Source: an uncultured Clostridia bacterium | GTDB lineage: Bacteria; Bacillota; Clostridia; Christensenellales; Borkfalkiaceae | DNA: 64,000 bases | Direction of reading: 5' to 3' | Assembly (NCBI GenBank): GCA_944354535.1 | Contig: CALVPY010000005.1 | Coordinates: forward strand, 18,038-82,037 | Shown: piece after piece, positions 32,960 through 41,407 of the stretch | Layout of the letters: each line of letters begins with the position of its first letter | How positions within the stretch are numbered: the stretch's first letter is position 1 | Program-made: the position numbers and the translations under genes | Notes under the pieces: model-generated | What the model was told of the DNA's origin: nothing | The model's input: the letters and a program-made list of their open reading frames with translations, nothing else | Databases searched by the model: none

Positions 32960-33829
32960 ATGATAACGATCAAGGGTCTCAAAAAAAGCTACGGGCCGAA
33001 AAAGGTCCTTCAAGACATCTGTCTGTCGATCCCCGACGCTTCGGTGTTCGGGCTCGTCGGCATCAACGGCGCGGGCAAGACGACGCTCCTGCGCATGATG
33101 GCGGACGTGCTGCGCCCCGACGAAGGGACGGTCGAATACGACGGGGAAAACATCGCGGGCAACGCGAAAAAGCGCAAAGAGCTCTTCTTTTTGCCCGACG
33201 ATCCCTACTATTCGGCGGGGACGACGGTGGAAAAGCTCGTCGAGCTCTACAAGAGCTTCTATTCCTTCGACGACGAGCTCTTTGCCCGCTACGAAAAGCT
33301 CTTTTCGCTCGAACGCCGCACGCCCGTCCGCAATTTCTCCAAGGGCATGAAGCGGCAGGCATTCGCGGCGCTCGCGCTCGCGTGCAGGCCGAAATATCTC
33401 CTCTTAGACGAGGCGTTCGACGGGCTCGACCCCTTGGCGCGCCTCGAACTCAAGCGCGGCATCATCTCTTTGGAGGGAACGACCGCCGTCATCTCCAGCC
33501 ATTCGCTGCGCGAGCTCGAAGACATCTGCTCGGGCTTCGCGCTCCTCGACGGCGGGACCGTCGCCGACGCGGGCGACATTGCGGAGACGCTCGGGAAAGT
33601 GCATAAATTCCAGGCGGCGTTCGACGGGCCTGTTGCGCGCGAACAGCTCCCCTTCGACTGCCTCACCTTCGAGAGCGAAGGGCGCGTGGTGCGTATCGTT
33701 GTCCGCGGCGAGCGTGAAGAGGTCATTTCGGCGCTCAGAACGCTTTCGCCCATCTTTGTGGAAGAGGTCAAGGTCGACTTCGAGGAGCTCTTCCTCTGCG
33801 AAGTCAAGAGCAGGGGGTACTTATCATGA
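32960..33829 (+). CDS. ABC transporter ATP-binding protein
   Basis: A 289-residue ATPase. Walker A GINGAGKTTL (35-44), a signature NFSKGMKRQ (variant of LSGGQ), Walker B YLLLDEAFDGLDP and the H-loop SSHS are present. The C-terminal part holds a regulatory-type domain. It pairs with the next gene, which overlaps its stop by 4 nt. The layout matches YtrB-type drug or stress exporters under GntR control. Confidence 0.88.
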   Translation: MITIKGLKKSYGPKKVLQDICLSIPDASVFGLVGINGAGKTTLLRMMADVLRPDEGTVEYDGENIAGNAKKRKELFFLPDDPYYSAGTTVEKLVELYKSFYSFDDELFARYEKLFSLERRTPVRNFSKGMKRQAFAALALACRPKYLLLDEAFDGLDPLARLELKRGIISLEGTTAVISSHSLRELEDICSGFALLDGGTVADAGDIAETLGKVHKFQAAFDGPVAREQLPFDCLTFESEGRVVRIVVRGEREEVISALRTLSPIFVEEVKVDFEELFLCEVKSRGYLS

Positions 33830-34953
33830 AAAAGGCGCTTTTATACGAACTCAAACGCAACCTTCTGCCCCTCGTCATCTTTACGGTCATCGTCGTTGTC
33901 GTCTCCGTCAGCTATTCGGCGATGGCAGAGCTGGAGCGGGAATTTTTTGACGGGAAGCTGGAGCCGCGCGATCCCTGTCTCGGCTGCTATACCGCGATCC
34001 TCTGCATCCTCTGTACGGTGGTGCCCGTTCTGCAGTTTTCCTACCGCATGAAGCAGCGCAGCGTCGATCTGTGGTACTCGCTGCCCGTCACGCGGAAGCA
34101 GCTCACCCTCGTGCGCATCTTAGGCGGACTGCTCCTCACGCTCGTTCCCTTTGCGTTGGGGTATTGGCTGGGCGTTTCGACGGTTGCCATCCGCGGCGCG
34201 CACTTCCGCTATCTCTATTATCTCCCCAACTTTGCGCTGCTGCTCCTTTGGGGGGGCTGCCTCTTCGGCGTCAACGCCTTCCTCTTTACCCGCGGCAATT
34301 CGGTGTTCGACGGCATCGTCTTTGTCGCCGCCTGGGCGTGTATGCTGCCCATTGCCTGGTCGCTTCTGAACTGCGCGGGGATCGCCTTCTCGATCCCCTG
34401 GAGAAACGGCCGCGTCTGGTCGACCGGTTTCGAAGGGTATTTGTTTACATACAGTCCCGTTGTGTCCTGTACCAATGCGTTTGCCAATATGGTACGCGGC
34501 GGGAGCACGATCCTTCCGTTCGGCTTCTCCCTGACGGCCGTGCTCGGCTTGGCGGAAGGGGGCGCCGCCTATTTCGGGCTCATGTTTGCTGCCGATCGGG
34601 ACAGGGCGGAGGACGCCGGCCAGGCCTCCTCTTCCCGCATGGGCTATAAGGTCCTGATCCCGGTGTATGCGGCGATCTCCGTCGCGACCATCCTTCTCAA
34701 TACCAACTGGAAGTATTTCGACGGGAGTCTGTTTTTCTCCCTCTTCCTGACGGCGGCCTGTTCCTTCGTGGCGTACTTTATCTATCGCCGTACCTTCCGC
34801 ATTAAAAAATGCGACATCCTCTCTGCCGTCATCGCCTTTGCGGCGGGAGCCCTGCTTGCGCTCCTTCTGGGCGGTGTCGGATGGCTCATTGAGGAGGCTT
34901 CCGCGGAGAGCGCGGCTCATGCGCTCTGCGTGCTCGGCATCCTGTTCGGCTGA
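33826..34953 (+). CDS. ABC-2-type transporter permease
   Basis: A 375-residue membrane protein with about ten hydrophobic segments; SYRMKQRSVDLWYSLPVTRKQL is the coupling-helix style motif of ABC-2 permeases. Partner of the preceding ATPase (ATGA overlap). Substrate unknown. Followed by a strong terminator, ending the three-gene operon. Confidence 0.8.
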   Translation: MKKALLYELKRNLLPLVIFTVIVVVVSVSYSAMAELEREFFDGKLEPRDPCLGCYTAILCILCTVVPVLQFSYRMKQRSVDLWYSLPVTRKQLTLVRILGGLLLTLVPFALGYWLGVSTVAIRGAHFRYLYYLPNFALLLLWGGCLFGVNAFLFTRGNSVFDGIVFVAAWACMLPIAWSLLNCAGIAFSIPWRNGRVWSTGFEGYLFTYSPVVSCTNAFANMVRGGSTILPFGFSLTAVLGLAEGGAAYFGLMFAADRDRAEDAGQASSSRMGYKVLIPVYAAISVATILLNTNWKYFDGSLFFSLFLTAACSFVAYFIYRRTFRIKKCDILSAVIAFAAGALLALLLGGVGWLIEEASAESAAHALCVLGILFG

Positions 34954-34967
34954 GCTTTGCCGGCGAT

Positions 34968-35006
34968 CGGCGCCGCCGCGGCTTTGCCGCGGCGGCGCCG
35001 TTTTTT
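34968..35006 (+). terminator. terminator of the GntR-ABC operon
   Basis: 14-15 bp stem around a TTTG loop (34968-35000) then T6. Confidence 0.92.
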
Positions 35007-35061
35007 CTCTCCGATGTGCTGCAATTGGGCGCAATTTTCACACAACTTTCCCGTTCAGGGG

Positions 35062-35091
35062 TTGACAACGCTCTGAAAAATGTGTTATGAT
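35062..35091 (+). promoter_or_regulatory. promoter of gltA
   Basis: TTGACA (35062-35067), 18 nt spacer, TATGAT (35086-35091). Confidence 0.75.
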
Positions 35092-35157
35092 GGGTCAAAA
35101 TACCCCTTGCGGCGGCGGGCATTTTGCCTCGGCGTGCGCAAAAAAAGGAGGCAAACT

Positions 35158-36519
35158 ATGGCTTTGAACGCGGAATACATCCAAAGAGAAGTGGAAGAAC
35201 TTTCTGAAAAGTGCGCCACCTCCAGCCGCATCGATCCCGCCCTCTACACGAAGTACGACGTCAAAAAGGGCTTGCGCGATCTCAACGGAAAGGGCGTTTT
35301 GGCGGGCCTTACGGAAATTTCCGAAGTCAACGCGACGAAGGAAGTGAACGGCGTCACGGTGCCTGCGGACGGCGAGCTCTTCTACCGCGGCTACAACGTG
35401 AAGGATCTCGTGCGCGGCTCCTTCCGTGAGGGGCGCTTCGGTTTCGAAGAGGCGGCATACCTCCTTATCATGGGCGAACTCCCCACCGAAAAGGAGCTCA
35501 ACGATTTCTGCGAGCTGCTCGCGGAATTCCACACGCTGCCCAAGAACTTCGTGCGCGACGTCATCATGAAGACGCCTTCCGAGGACATGATGAACACCCT
35601 CATGCGCTGCGTTTTGTCCCTCTTCCCGTACGACCCTTCCCCCAACGATACGTCGCTTCCCAACGTCATGCGGCAGTGTCTGCAGCTTCTCGCCGAATTC
35701 CCCATCTTCTCGGTGTACAGCTATGCGGCGTCCAGCTTCTACAACAACGACGATTCCCTCGTCATCCACCGCCCGCGCGCCGATTACTCGACGGCGGAAA
35801 ACATCCTGCACATGCTGCGGCAGGATACGAATTTTTCCCGCCTCGAAGCCAAGGTGCTCGATATGGCGCTCGTCCTGCACGCCGAGCACGGCGGCGGCAA
35901 CAACTCGTCCTTTACGATGCACGTCGTCACCTCGTCGGGCACCGATACCTATTCCGCGATGGCGGCGGCGCTCGCCTCTTTGAAGGGCCCCCGCCACGGC
36001 GGCGCCAACATCCGCGTCGATCAGATGTTCGCCGACATGAAGAAGAACATCGACGTCTCGAGCGACAAGGCGATCGCACAGTACCTTGAAGACCTTCTGG
36101 AAGGAAAGGCGTTCGACGGCGCGGGGCTCATCTACGGCATGGGCCACGCCGTGTACAGCATCTCCGACCCGCGCGCCCGCATCTTCAAGGGCTCGGTCGA
36201 ACAGCTCGCCCGCGAGAAGGGGCTCGAAAAGGAGTACGCCCTCTATGCGAAGGTGGAAGAGCTCGCGCCCGAGATCATCGCGAAGCGCCGCAAGATCTAC
36301 AAGGGCGTTTCGGCGAACGTCGACTTTTACAGCGGCTTTGCCTACCGCATGCTGGGCATCCCGACCGAACTCTTCACGCCCATCTTTGCGATCGCGCGCG
36401 TCGCGGGCTGGAGCGCCCACCGCATGGAAGAGCTCGTGAGCGCGGGCAAGATCATCCGCCCCGCCTACAAGTCCGTCGCGCCCCGCCGCGAGTACGTCCC
36501 CATGAAGGACCGCGGCTGA
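35158..36519 (+). CDS. gltA: citrate synthase
   Basis: A 453-residue citrate/2-methylcitrate synthase that joins oxaloacetate and acetyl-CoA. Catalytic residues are in LHAEHGGGNNSSF (His), GMGHAVYSISDPRA (His) and a conserved Asp in SANVDFYSGF. FYRGYNVKDL is the family's N-terminal motif. This longer form is common in Clostridia lacking a full TCA cycle, where it feeds glutamate synthesis. AAGGAGG (35145-35151) precedes the ATG. Three 12 bp GCGGCAAATCAA-like repeats follow the stop. Confidence 0.93.
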   Translation: MALNAEYIQREVEELSEKCATSSRIDPALYTKYDVKKGLRDLNGKGVLAGLTEISEVNATKEVNGVTVPADGELFYRGYNVKDLVRGSFREGRFGFEEAAYLLIMGELPTEKELNDFCELLAEFHTLPKNFVRDVIMKTPSEDMMNTLMRCVLSLFPYDPSPNDTSLPNVMRQCLQLLAEFPIFSVYSYAASSFYNNDDSLVIHRPRADYSTAENILHMLRQDTNFSRLEAKVLDMALVLHAEHGGGNNSSFTMHVVTSSGTDTYSAMAAALASLKGPRHGGANIRVDQMFADMKKNIDVSSDKAIAQYLEDLLEGKAFDGAGLIYGMGHAVYSISDPRARIFKGSVEQLAREKGLEKEYALYAKVEELAPEIIAKRRKIYKGVSANVDFYSGFAYRMLGIPTELFTPIFAIARVAGWSAHRMEELVSAGKIIRPAYKSVAPRREYVPMKDRG

Positions 36520-36574
36520 GCGGCAAATCAAGCGGCGAATCAAGCGGCAAATAGTTGTAAAACGCAATAAAGAA

Positions 36575-36618
36575 GCGCCGCGGGGCTGCCGAATGGCAGC
36601 CCCGCGGCGCGTTTTTTT
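36575..36618 (+). terminator. terminator after gltA
   Basis: 16 bp stem with GAAT loop (36575-36610), then G and T7. Confidence 0.93.
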
Positions 36619-36949
36619 ATTTGATCTCTTCTTTTTTGAACTGCCTCGTCATGTTGCGCTTCGCATAGACGACCCGCGCCACCGTGACGAGTTTCGCGCG
36701 CTCGTCCACGCGGTAAAAGAGCAGATAATTTTCGATGGGTACCTTGCGGTATTCGTATTTCAACGGCCTGACGGGCAGATAGACGGGGTGAGCGTAAGGG
36801 AATTCGCCCAGCTTTTCCGCCTCGCCGAAGAAGCGCTCGGCAAGCAGCTGTGCCGCCTGCGGGTTCAGGAGTTCATCCGTTATGTAGCGCACTGCTTCCG
36901 CAATGTCGCTGAGGGCAGATTGCAGCAGCTCGACGCGGTAATTATCCAC
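36617..36949 (-). CDS. RelE/ParE-family toxin
   Basis: A 110-residue toxin of the RelE/ParE superfamily: YRVELLQSALSDIAEAVRYI opens it and YLLFYRVDERAKLVTVARVVYAKRN is the conserved core ending. RelE-type members cut mRNA on the ribosome, ParE-type members poison gyrase; the sequence does not decide. The GTG start at 36949 overlaps the antitoxin stop by 8 nt, so translation is coupled. Confidence 0.8.
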   Translation of the reverse strand: MDNYRVELLQSALSDIAEAVRYITDELLNPQAAQLLAERFFGEAEKLGEFPYAHPVYLPVRPLKYEYRKVPIENYLLFYRVDERAKLVTVARVVYAKRNMTRQFKKEEIK

Positions 36950-37217
36950 GGAGCATCTCCCCAAGTTTTTCTTTCGCTTCGGAAAGCGTATAGCGTTTTT
37001 GTTCGCCCTCGCTGCGTTCCGTTTCGGCAAGCTTCCAATAGATCTCGCTGTCGAACCGCAGCTCGTCATAACATTCCATGCTCAGAACGACCATATCCCC
37101 GAAGCCGTTTTTGGTCAGGAACACAGGCTGCTGCGTCTCGTGCACGGTGCGCGAAATATCGGCAAAATTGTTTCTGAGGTCGGATACCGGCCGTATCATC
37201 CGGTGCATCTGTTTCAT
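36942..37217 (-). CDS. Phd/YefM-family antitoxin
   Basis: A 91-residue antitoxin: RPVSDLRNNFADISRTVHE and QPVFLTKNGFGDMVVLSM are the Phd/YefM DNA-binding fold. The C-terminal helix (YWKLAETERSEGEQKRYTL) would wrap the toxin. AGGAGG lies just before the ATG. The first gene of the pair, it should repress its own promoter. Confidence 0.88.
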   Translation of the reverse strand: MKQMHRMIRPVSDLRNNFADISRTVHETQQPVFLTKNGFGDMVVLSMECYDELRFDSEIYWKLAETERSEGEQKRYTLSEAKEKLGEMLRG

Positions 37218-37239
37218 GAGCCACCTCCTGTCGCTTTGT

Positions 37240-37268
37240 ATTTTAGCACAATTATGCTAATTTGTCAA
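37240..37268 (-). promoter_or_regulatory. promoter and operator of the toxin-antitoxin pair
   Basis: Minus strand TTGACA (37263-37268), 17 nt spacer, TAAAAT (37240-37245). The spacer holds the palindrome TTAGCA-N6-TGCTAA (37243-37260), a likely site for the antitoxin. Confidence 0.8.
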
Positions 37269-37793
37269 GGGGCATTTCTCACGGCATTTGTTTTGCGAAG
37301 CAAAAGAAATGCGTGAACTTTTTTCGTATGCGATCCGTTCCGTGCCGTCGTCGACGATGACGGTGCCGCACGGCACAAAGCCAAGTTTTTCGAGCGCTCC
37401 GCGCATGGGGGCGTTGTTGCGGTGGGTGTCGATGCGAAGATCGTCCGCCCGCGCCGTGCAAAACTCAACGACGCGCCGCACAAAGCCGCCCTTTCCCGCG
37501 GAAGCCACGCGGTGGATGACGCCGTAGCTCGCATTGTCCGTCAGCCATTTGCCGTCGATGGCGCGGTAGGCGGGCTCTTCGCCCACGAAAAAGACGAAGG
37601 CGCCCAAAAGCTCGTCTCCGTCTTTCATCAGGTGCATCCGCGCCTTTTTGATATCTTCCAAAAGGAGGGCGCGGGGAGGGTAATGCTCGCCCCACTGCCC
37701 GCCGTTGCCGTGCGCCCGCATGAACGCCCGCGCCTTTGCATACAGTGCTTCCAACGCTTCCAGGTCTTCCTCTTTCGCCAAAATAACTTCCAT
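37257..37793 (-). CDS. GNAT family N-acetyltransferase
   Basis: A 178-residue GNAT protein. VASAGKGGFVRRVVEFC is the acetyl-CoA motif region, and LRIDTHRNNAPMRGALEKLGFVPCG is the typical C-terminal GNAT block, close to RimJ/RimL-like or YjcF-like enzymes. Substrate unknown. It has no Shine-Dalgarno and the -10 (TAAAAT) ends 7 nt before the ATG, so the mRNA is predicted leaderless. Its 3' end contains the -35 of the toxin-antitoxin promoter. Confidence 0.78.
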   Translation of the reverse strand: MEVILAKEEDLEALEALYAKARAFMRAHGNGGQWGEHYPPRALLLEDIKKARMHLMKDGDELLGAFVFFVGEEPAYRAIDGKWLTDNASYGVIHRVASAGKGGFVRRVVEFCTARADDLRIDTHRNNAPMRGALEKLGFVPCGTVIVDDGTERIAYEKSSRISFASQNKCREKCPLTN

Positions 37794-37800
37794 AGCCGCT

Positions 37801-37829
37801 ATTTTACGCGCTTTTGCCGGATAAGTCAA
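37801..37829 (-). promoter_or_regulatory. promoter of the GNAT gene, leaderless arrangement
   Basis: Minus strand TTGACT (37824-37829), 17 nt spacer, TAAAAT (37801-37806); 7 nt to the ATG. Confidence 0.7.
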
Positions 37830-37890
37830 GCGCGGCGGCAGATTTGGCGGCACATTCGTTGCGGCGGCGCATTTTTTCGGCGTTCCCCGA

Positions 37891-38250
37891 TCACGAGCGC
37901 ACCGAGCGCGGTTCGAACCCGAGGCTGATGAGGATGGCGTTGTCGACGCGCGACATGGTGGCGGGCGGCAGCTCGCCGATGCGCGACATCAGCCGCTTCT
38001 TGTCGATGGTGCGGATCTGTTCGAGCAGGATGACGGAGTCCTTTGCAAGGCCGAAGGCGTGGGGGAGCTCGATGTGCGTCGGGAGCCGCGCCTTATGGAT
38101 GCGGCTCGTGACGGCGGCGGCGATGACGGTGGGGGAGTAGCGGTTGCCCGTGTCGTTCTGCACGACAAGCACGGGCCGCACGCCCCCCTGTTCGCTGCCC
38201 ACCACGGGCGAAAGATCGGCATAGTAAAGTTCACCGCGTTTTACGTTCAT
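37891..38250 (-). CDS. MazF/EndoA-family mRNA interferase
   Basis: A 119-residue toxin close to Bacillus NdoA (EndoA): [31 protein letters not shown] is the MazF core, TAAAVTSRI and [17 protein letters not shown] follow. It cleaves single-stranded RNA at short motifs. In most Firmicutes the antitoxin gene lies directly upstream; here none is seen within the intergenic space, so the partner must be elsewhere or absent. GAGGG lies before the double ATG; 38250 was taken as start. Confidence 0.88.
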   Translation of the reverse strand: MNVKRGELYYADLSPVVGSEQGGVRPVLVVQNDTGNRYSPTVIAAAVTSRIHKARLPTHIELPHAFGLAKDSVILLEQIRTIDKKRLMSRIGELPPATMSRVDNAILISLGFEPRSVRS

Positions 38251-38398
38251 CATAGCGTCCCTCTTTTGCGTCGGACTTCTTGCTATCATTGTATGTAGCG
38301 CGCTTGGCTCTTGGTCCGCCGCAGCTGATACTGTAAGGGATGATTGCCCGCTGTCGCCCAAAATATACGGGGAAGCGCGGTTTTTTCTTTTTCCCCGC

Positions 38399-38427
38399 GT
38401 GACAGAACGCGTTTTCCGTGTTATAAT
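38399..38427 (+). promoter_or_regulatory. promoter of the cation exporter, leaderless arrangement
   Basis: GTGACA (38399-38404), 17 nt spacer, TATAAT (38422-38427); 7 nt to the ATG at 38435. Confidence 0.75.
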
Positions 38428-38434
38428 ATGAGAT

Positions 38435-39559
38435 ATGGAACTTACTTCAAAGAGTGCCGCACGGGCAAAACGGGGAACGCTGGCGAGCGTCGTCGGCATG
38501 GGGCTCAACCTGCTCCTTGCGGGCGCGAAGATCGCCGTCGGGCTTTTGTTCGGGCTCGTCTCCGTGCTCGCGGACGGCATCAACAATTTAAGCGACTGCG
38601 GCAGCAGCGCGGTGTCGCTCGTCTCCTTCCGCATTGCGGCAAAGCCCGCCGATAAGGAGCACCCCTTCGGCCATCAGCGGGCGGAGTACGTCGCCTCCAT
38701 GATCATCGGCTGCATCATTTTGGCGCTCGCCGTCGAACTCCTGCGCGAATCTGCCGAGCGCGTCACGGCGGGCAGCCCCGCCTCGGCAGAGCCCCTCGTC
38801 TTTGTCGTCCTCGGCGTGTCCGTCCTCGTCAAGGGGGGCATGTTTTTCTTCTACCGCTTCATGTCCCGCGCGATGGGCGGTTCCGATCCGCTTCTTAGCG
38901 CCGCGAAGGACAGCGCCTGCGACTGCCTTGCAACGCTCGCCGCCATCGTCGGTACCCTCGTTTCCATGTATGCCAATATCCCCTCGGCGGATGGCTGGGC
39001 GGGCGTTTTCGTCGCTCTCTTCATCCTGTGGCAGGGCGTCGGCGTGCTGCGCGAGGCGGGCTCCAAGCTGTTGGGGCAAGCGCCCGAAGGGGAACAGCTC
39101 GACGCGCTCCGCGCCTGCATCCTGCGGGGCGAGGGCGTCCTGGGCGTTCACGACGTGCGCCTCTTCAGCTACGGGCCCGAGCATCTCTTTGCGACCGCCC
39201 ACGTCGAACGCGACGCGAGCGAGCCCGCGATGCTCTCCCATGAGGCGCTCGACCGCCTCGAACGGGAGGTGCGCGAAGAGCTCGGCATCGATTTGACCAG
39301 CCATCTCGATCCCGTCGATCTCGACGACGAGGAGGCGCAGACGCTCGAAGCGGCCGTGCGCGGCAAGGTGCAGGGGCTCTTTGAAGGGCTCGACCTGCAC
39401 GATTTCCGCCTCGTGCGCGGCGCGAAGAAGACGCTCGTCTTTGAGGCGGCCGTTCCCTTCGAGTGCAAGGCAAAGGACAAGGAGATCGCTTCCGCCCTCA
39501 AAGCGAAGGTGCTCGAGCTCGGCGATCTCGACTGTTCCGTCTGGGTGGAGCGGCAGTAA
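38435..39559 (+). CDS. cation diffusion facilitator family transporter
   Basis: A 374-residue metal exporter: six membrane spans with the metal site [12 protein letters not shown] (first HxxxD/DxxxD-type pair) and DSACDCLAT (second), then a cytosolic domain (from about 205) with [23 protein letters not shown] is the CDF signature. Substrates in the family are Zn2+, Mn2+ or Fe2+ exchanged for H+. The C-terminal extension of about 80 residues beyond the usual domain looks like a second ferredoxin-like fold. Leaderless mRNA predicted. Confidence 0.85.
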   Translation: MELTSKSAARAKRGTLASVVGMGLNLLLAGAKIAVGLLFGLVSVLADGINNLSDCGSSAVSLVSFRIAAKPADKEHPFGHQRAEYVASMIIGCIILALAVELLRESAERVTAGSPASAEPLVFVVLGVSVLVKGGMFFFYRFMSRAMGGSDPLLSAAKDSACDCLATLAAIVGTLVSMYANIPSADGWAGVFVALFILWQGVGVLREAGSKLLGQAPEGEQLDALRACILRGEGVLGVHDVRLFSYGPEHLFATAHVERDASEPAMLSHEALDRLEREVREELGIDLTSHLDPVDLDDEEAQTLEAAVRGKVQGLFEGLDLHDFRLVRGAKKTLVFEAAVPFECKAKDKEIASALKAKVLELGDLDCSVWVERQ

Positions 39560-39646
39560 ACGCTCCCGCCGCCCGGCGGTTTTTCCCCGAACACATCTTC
39601 TCAACGCGAAAAAGCGCGCCGACTCCACACAAGCGGCGCGTTTTGT

Positions 39647-39675
39647 TTGTCTTTTTCCAAAATAAATGGTATAAT
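39647..39675 (+). promoter_or_regulatory. promoter of plsX-rnc-smc
   Basis: TTGTCT (39647-39652), 17 nt spacer ending TGG, TATAAT (39670-39675). Confidence 0.8.
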
Positions 39676-39723
39676 TACTTTGTATGACTTTCGCCTTTTT
39701 GGCGGGAGAACAAGGAGAAGGAT

Positions 39724-40749
39724 ATGGTAAAGATCGTCGTAGACGCGATGGGCGGAGACAACGCCCCCGAAGAGATCGTAAAGGGCGCGCTTTTGGCGCT
39801 TCGGGAACGGGAACATTTTTCCGTCCTCTTCACGGGGGACGAGGCGCGCATCCGCGCCGAACTTGCAAAGACCCCGCACGACAGTTCGCGCGTGGAGGTA
39901 AGGCACTGCACCGAGGAGATCACCAACGACGACGTGCCCACGCACGCCATCCGTTCCAAGCGCGATTCCTCCCTCGTCGTGGGCATGACGCTCTTGAAGG
40001 AAGATCCCGAGGCGGCGGCGTTCGTCTCGGCGGGTTCGACGGGCGCCGTGCTCACGGGCGGCATCATGCTCATCGGGCGCATCAAGGGGGTACTTCGCCC
40101 CGCGCTCTGCCCGGGCATCCCCAACGTGCGCGGCTCACGGACGCTCCTTTGCGACTGCGGCGCCAACGCCGAGTGCAAGCCGCAATACCTCGAACAGTTC
40201 GCCGTCATGGCGTCCGCTTACGGCAAGGCTGCCTTCCATATGGAGCATCCCCGTGTGGGCTTGCTCACCAACGGCACCGAAGAGCACAAGGGCGACACCC
40301 TGCATCAGGAGGCGCATCAGCTCTTGAAAGCCAACCCCAACATCGAGTTCGCGGGCAACATCGAAGGGCGCGACATCATGTTCGGCGATGTGGACGTCGC
40401 CGTTGCCGACGGCTTCTCGGGCAACATCGCCTTAAAATCGGTGGAAGGCTGCGGCAAGACGGTCTCCGCCATCTTAAAGCGCGAATTCAAGAAAAATCTT
40501 GCCTCCAAGCTCGCATATCTCTGTGCGAGGAAGCAGATCAAGGGGCTTGCGAATATGCTCGATTACGCCAAGCTCGGCGGTTCCGTCTTTTTGGGGCTCA
40601 AAAAGGTGGTCGTCAAATCGCACGGCTCTTCCAAAGCCAACGCCATCTGCCCCTCCGTCATCCAGGCGCTCGACGCCTACAATAACCGCCTCGTCGAGAC
40701 CATCGAGGAGATGCTCACCTCGGGTGCGCTCGAAAAGCAGGATGCGTAA
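39724..40749 (+). CDS. plsX: phosphate acyltransferase PlsX
   Basis: A 341-residue enzyme that makes acyl-phosphate from acyl-ACP for phospholipid synthesis. IVVDAMGGDNAPEEIV is the N-terminal signature; SAGSTGAVLTGG and CDCGANAECKPQYLEQFA are conserved. AAGGAG (39712-39717) precedes the ATG. Its end overlaps rnc by 8 nt. The fabD, fabG and acpP genes often found next to plsX are absent here. Confidence 0.95.
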   Translation: MVKIVVDAMGGDNAPEEIVKGALLALREREHFSVLFTGDEARIRAELAKTPHDSSRVEVRHCTEEITNDDVPTHAIRSKRDSSLVVGMTLLKEDPEAAAFVSAGSTGAVLTGGIMLIGRIKGVLRPALCPGIPNVRGSRTLLCDCGANAECKPQYLEQFAVMASAYGKAAFHMEHPRVGLLTNGTEEHKGDTLHQEAHQLLKANPNIEFAGNIEGRDIMFGDVDVAVADGFSGNIALKSVEGCGKTVSAILKREFKKNLASKLAYLCARKQIKGLANMLDYAKLGGSVFLGLKKVVVKSHGSSKANAICPSVIQALDAYNNRLVETIEEMLTSGALEKQDA

Positions 40750-41407
40750 CGGCGAAGATCTGAGCGCGGGCGAACTCGAAGCGGCTCAGCAGGCGATCGG
40801 CTATCCTTTTCATGACCTCGAACTTCTGAAGGCGTGCTTCACGCATCGCTCCTATTCCAACATCTTCGGCGGGAAGGACAACGAGCGGCTGGAATTTTTG
40901 GGCGACGCCGTTTTGGAGCTTGCCATCACCGAAGAGCTCTTCCGCTCCGACGAAAACCGCGAAGGGGTGCTCACCGAACGGCGGCAGCAGCTCGTCTCGC
41001 AGTCCGCGTTGGAAGCGGCTTGCGACAGGGCGGGGCTCATGCGCTTTCTGCGCCATTCGGGCGGGGAGAAGAACCTCGGCGGCAAGACGCGCTCCAACCT
41101 CTTCGAAGCGGTCATCGGGGGCATCTACCTCGACGGCGGCATGGAAGGCGTCCGCCCCTTCTTAAAGCGCTATCTCATGGTCTGCCCGACGGAAAACTAT
41201 AGGACGCTTTTGCAGGAATATGTGCAGGAGCGCGAAAAGAGGACGCCCGTCTATTTCACGGAGGAGCGGGGAGAGGGCTATTTTAGCACCGTCACGGCGC
41301 TCGGCGAAAGCGCCGAAGGCTTCGGCGAGAGCAAGAAAGTCGCCGAGACCGCTGCCGCCCGAAAACTCTATCAAATTCTCACTGCGAGGGACAGCATTGA
41401 ATTTTAA
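40742..41407 (+). CDS. rnc: ribonuclease III
   Basis: A 221-residue double-strand-specific RNase: the catalytic signature NERLEFLGDAVLEL (with the Mg2+-binding Glu and Asp), and a C-terminal double-stranded RNA-binding domain (NYRTLLQEYVQER, GFGESKKVAETAAARKLYQIL). It matures rRNA precursors. The ATG at 40742 overlaps the plsX stop; smc begins 11 nt before the rnc stop. Confidence 0.95.
   Translation: MRNGEDLSAGELEAAQQAIGYPFHDLELLKACFTHRSYSNIFGGKDNERLEFLGDAVLELAITEELFRSDENREGVLTERRQQLVSQSALEAACDRAGLMRFLRHSGGEKNLGGKTRSNLFEAVIGGIYLDGGMEGVRPFLKRYLMVCPTENYRTLLQEYVQEREKRTPVYFTEERGEGYFSTVTALGESAEGFGESKKVAETAAARKLYQILTARDSIEF

Noticed and set aside
35095-36567. A 490-codon frame antisense to citrate synthase
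   Set aside because: Same reason: fully covered by gltA with its own promoter, ribosome site and terminator.
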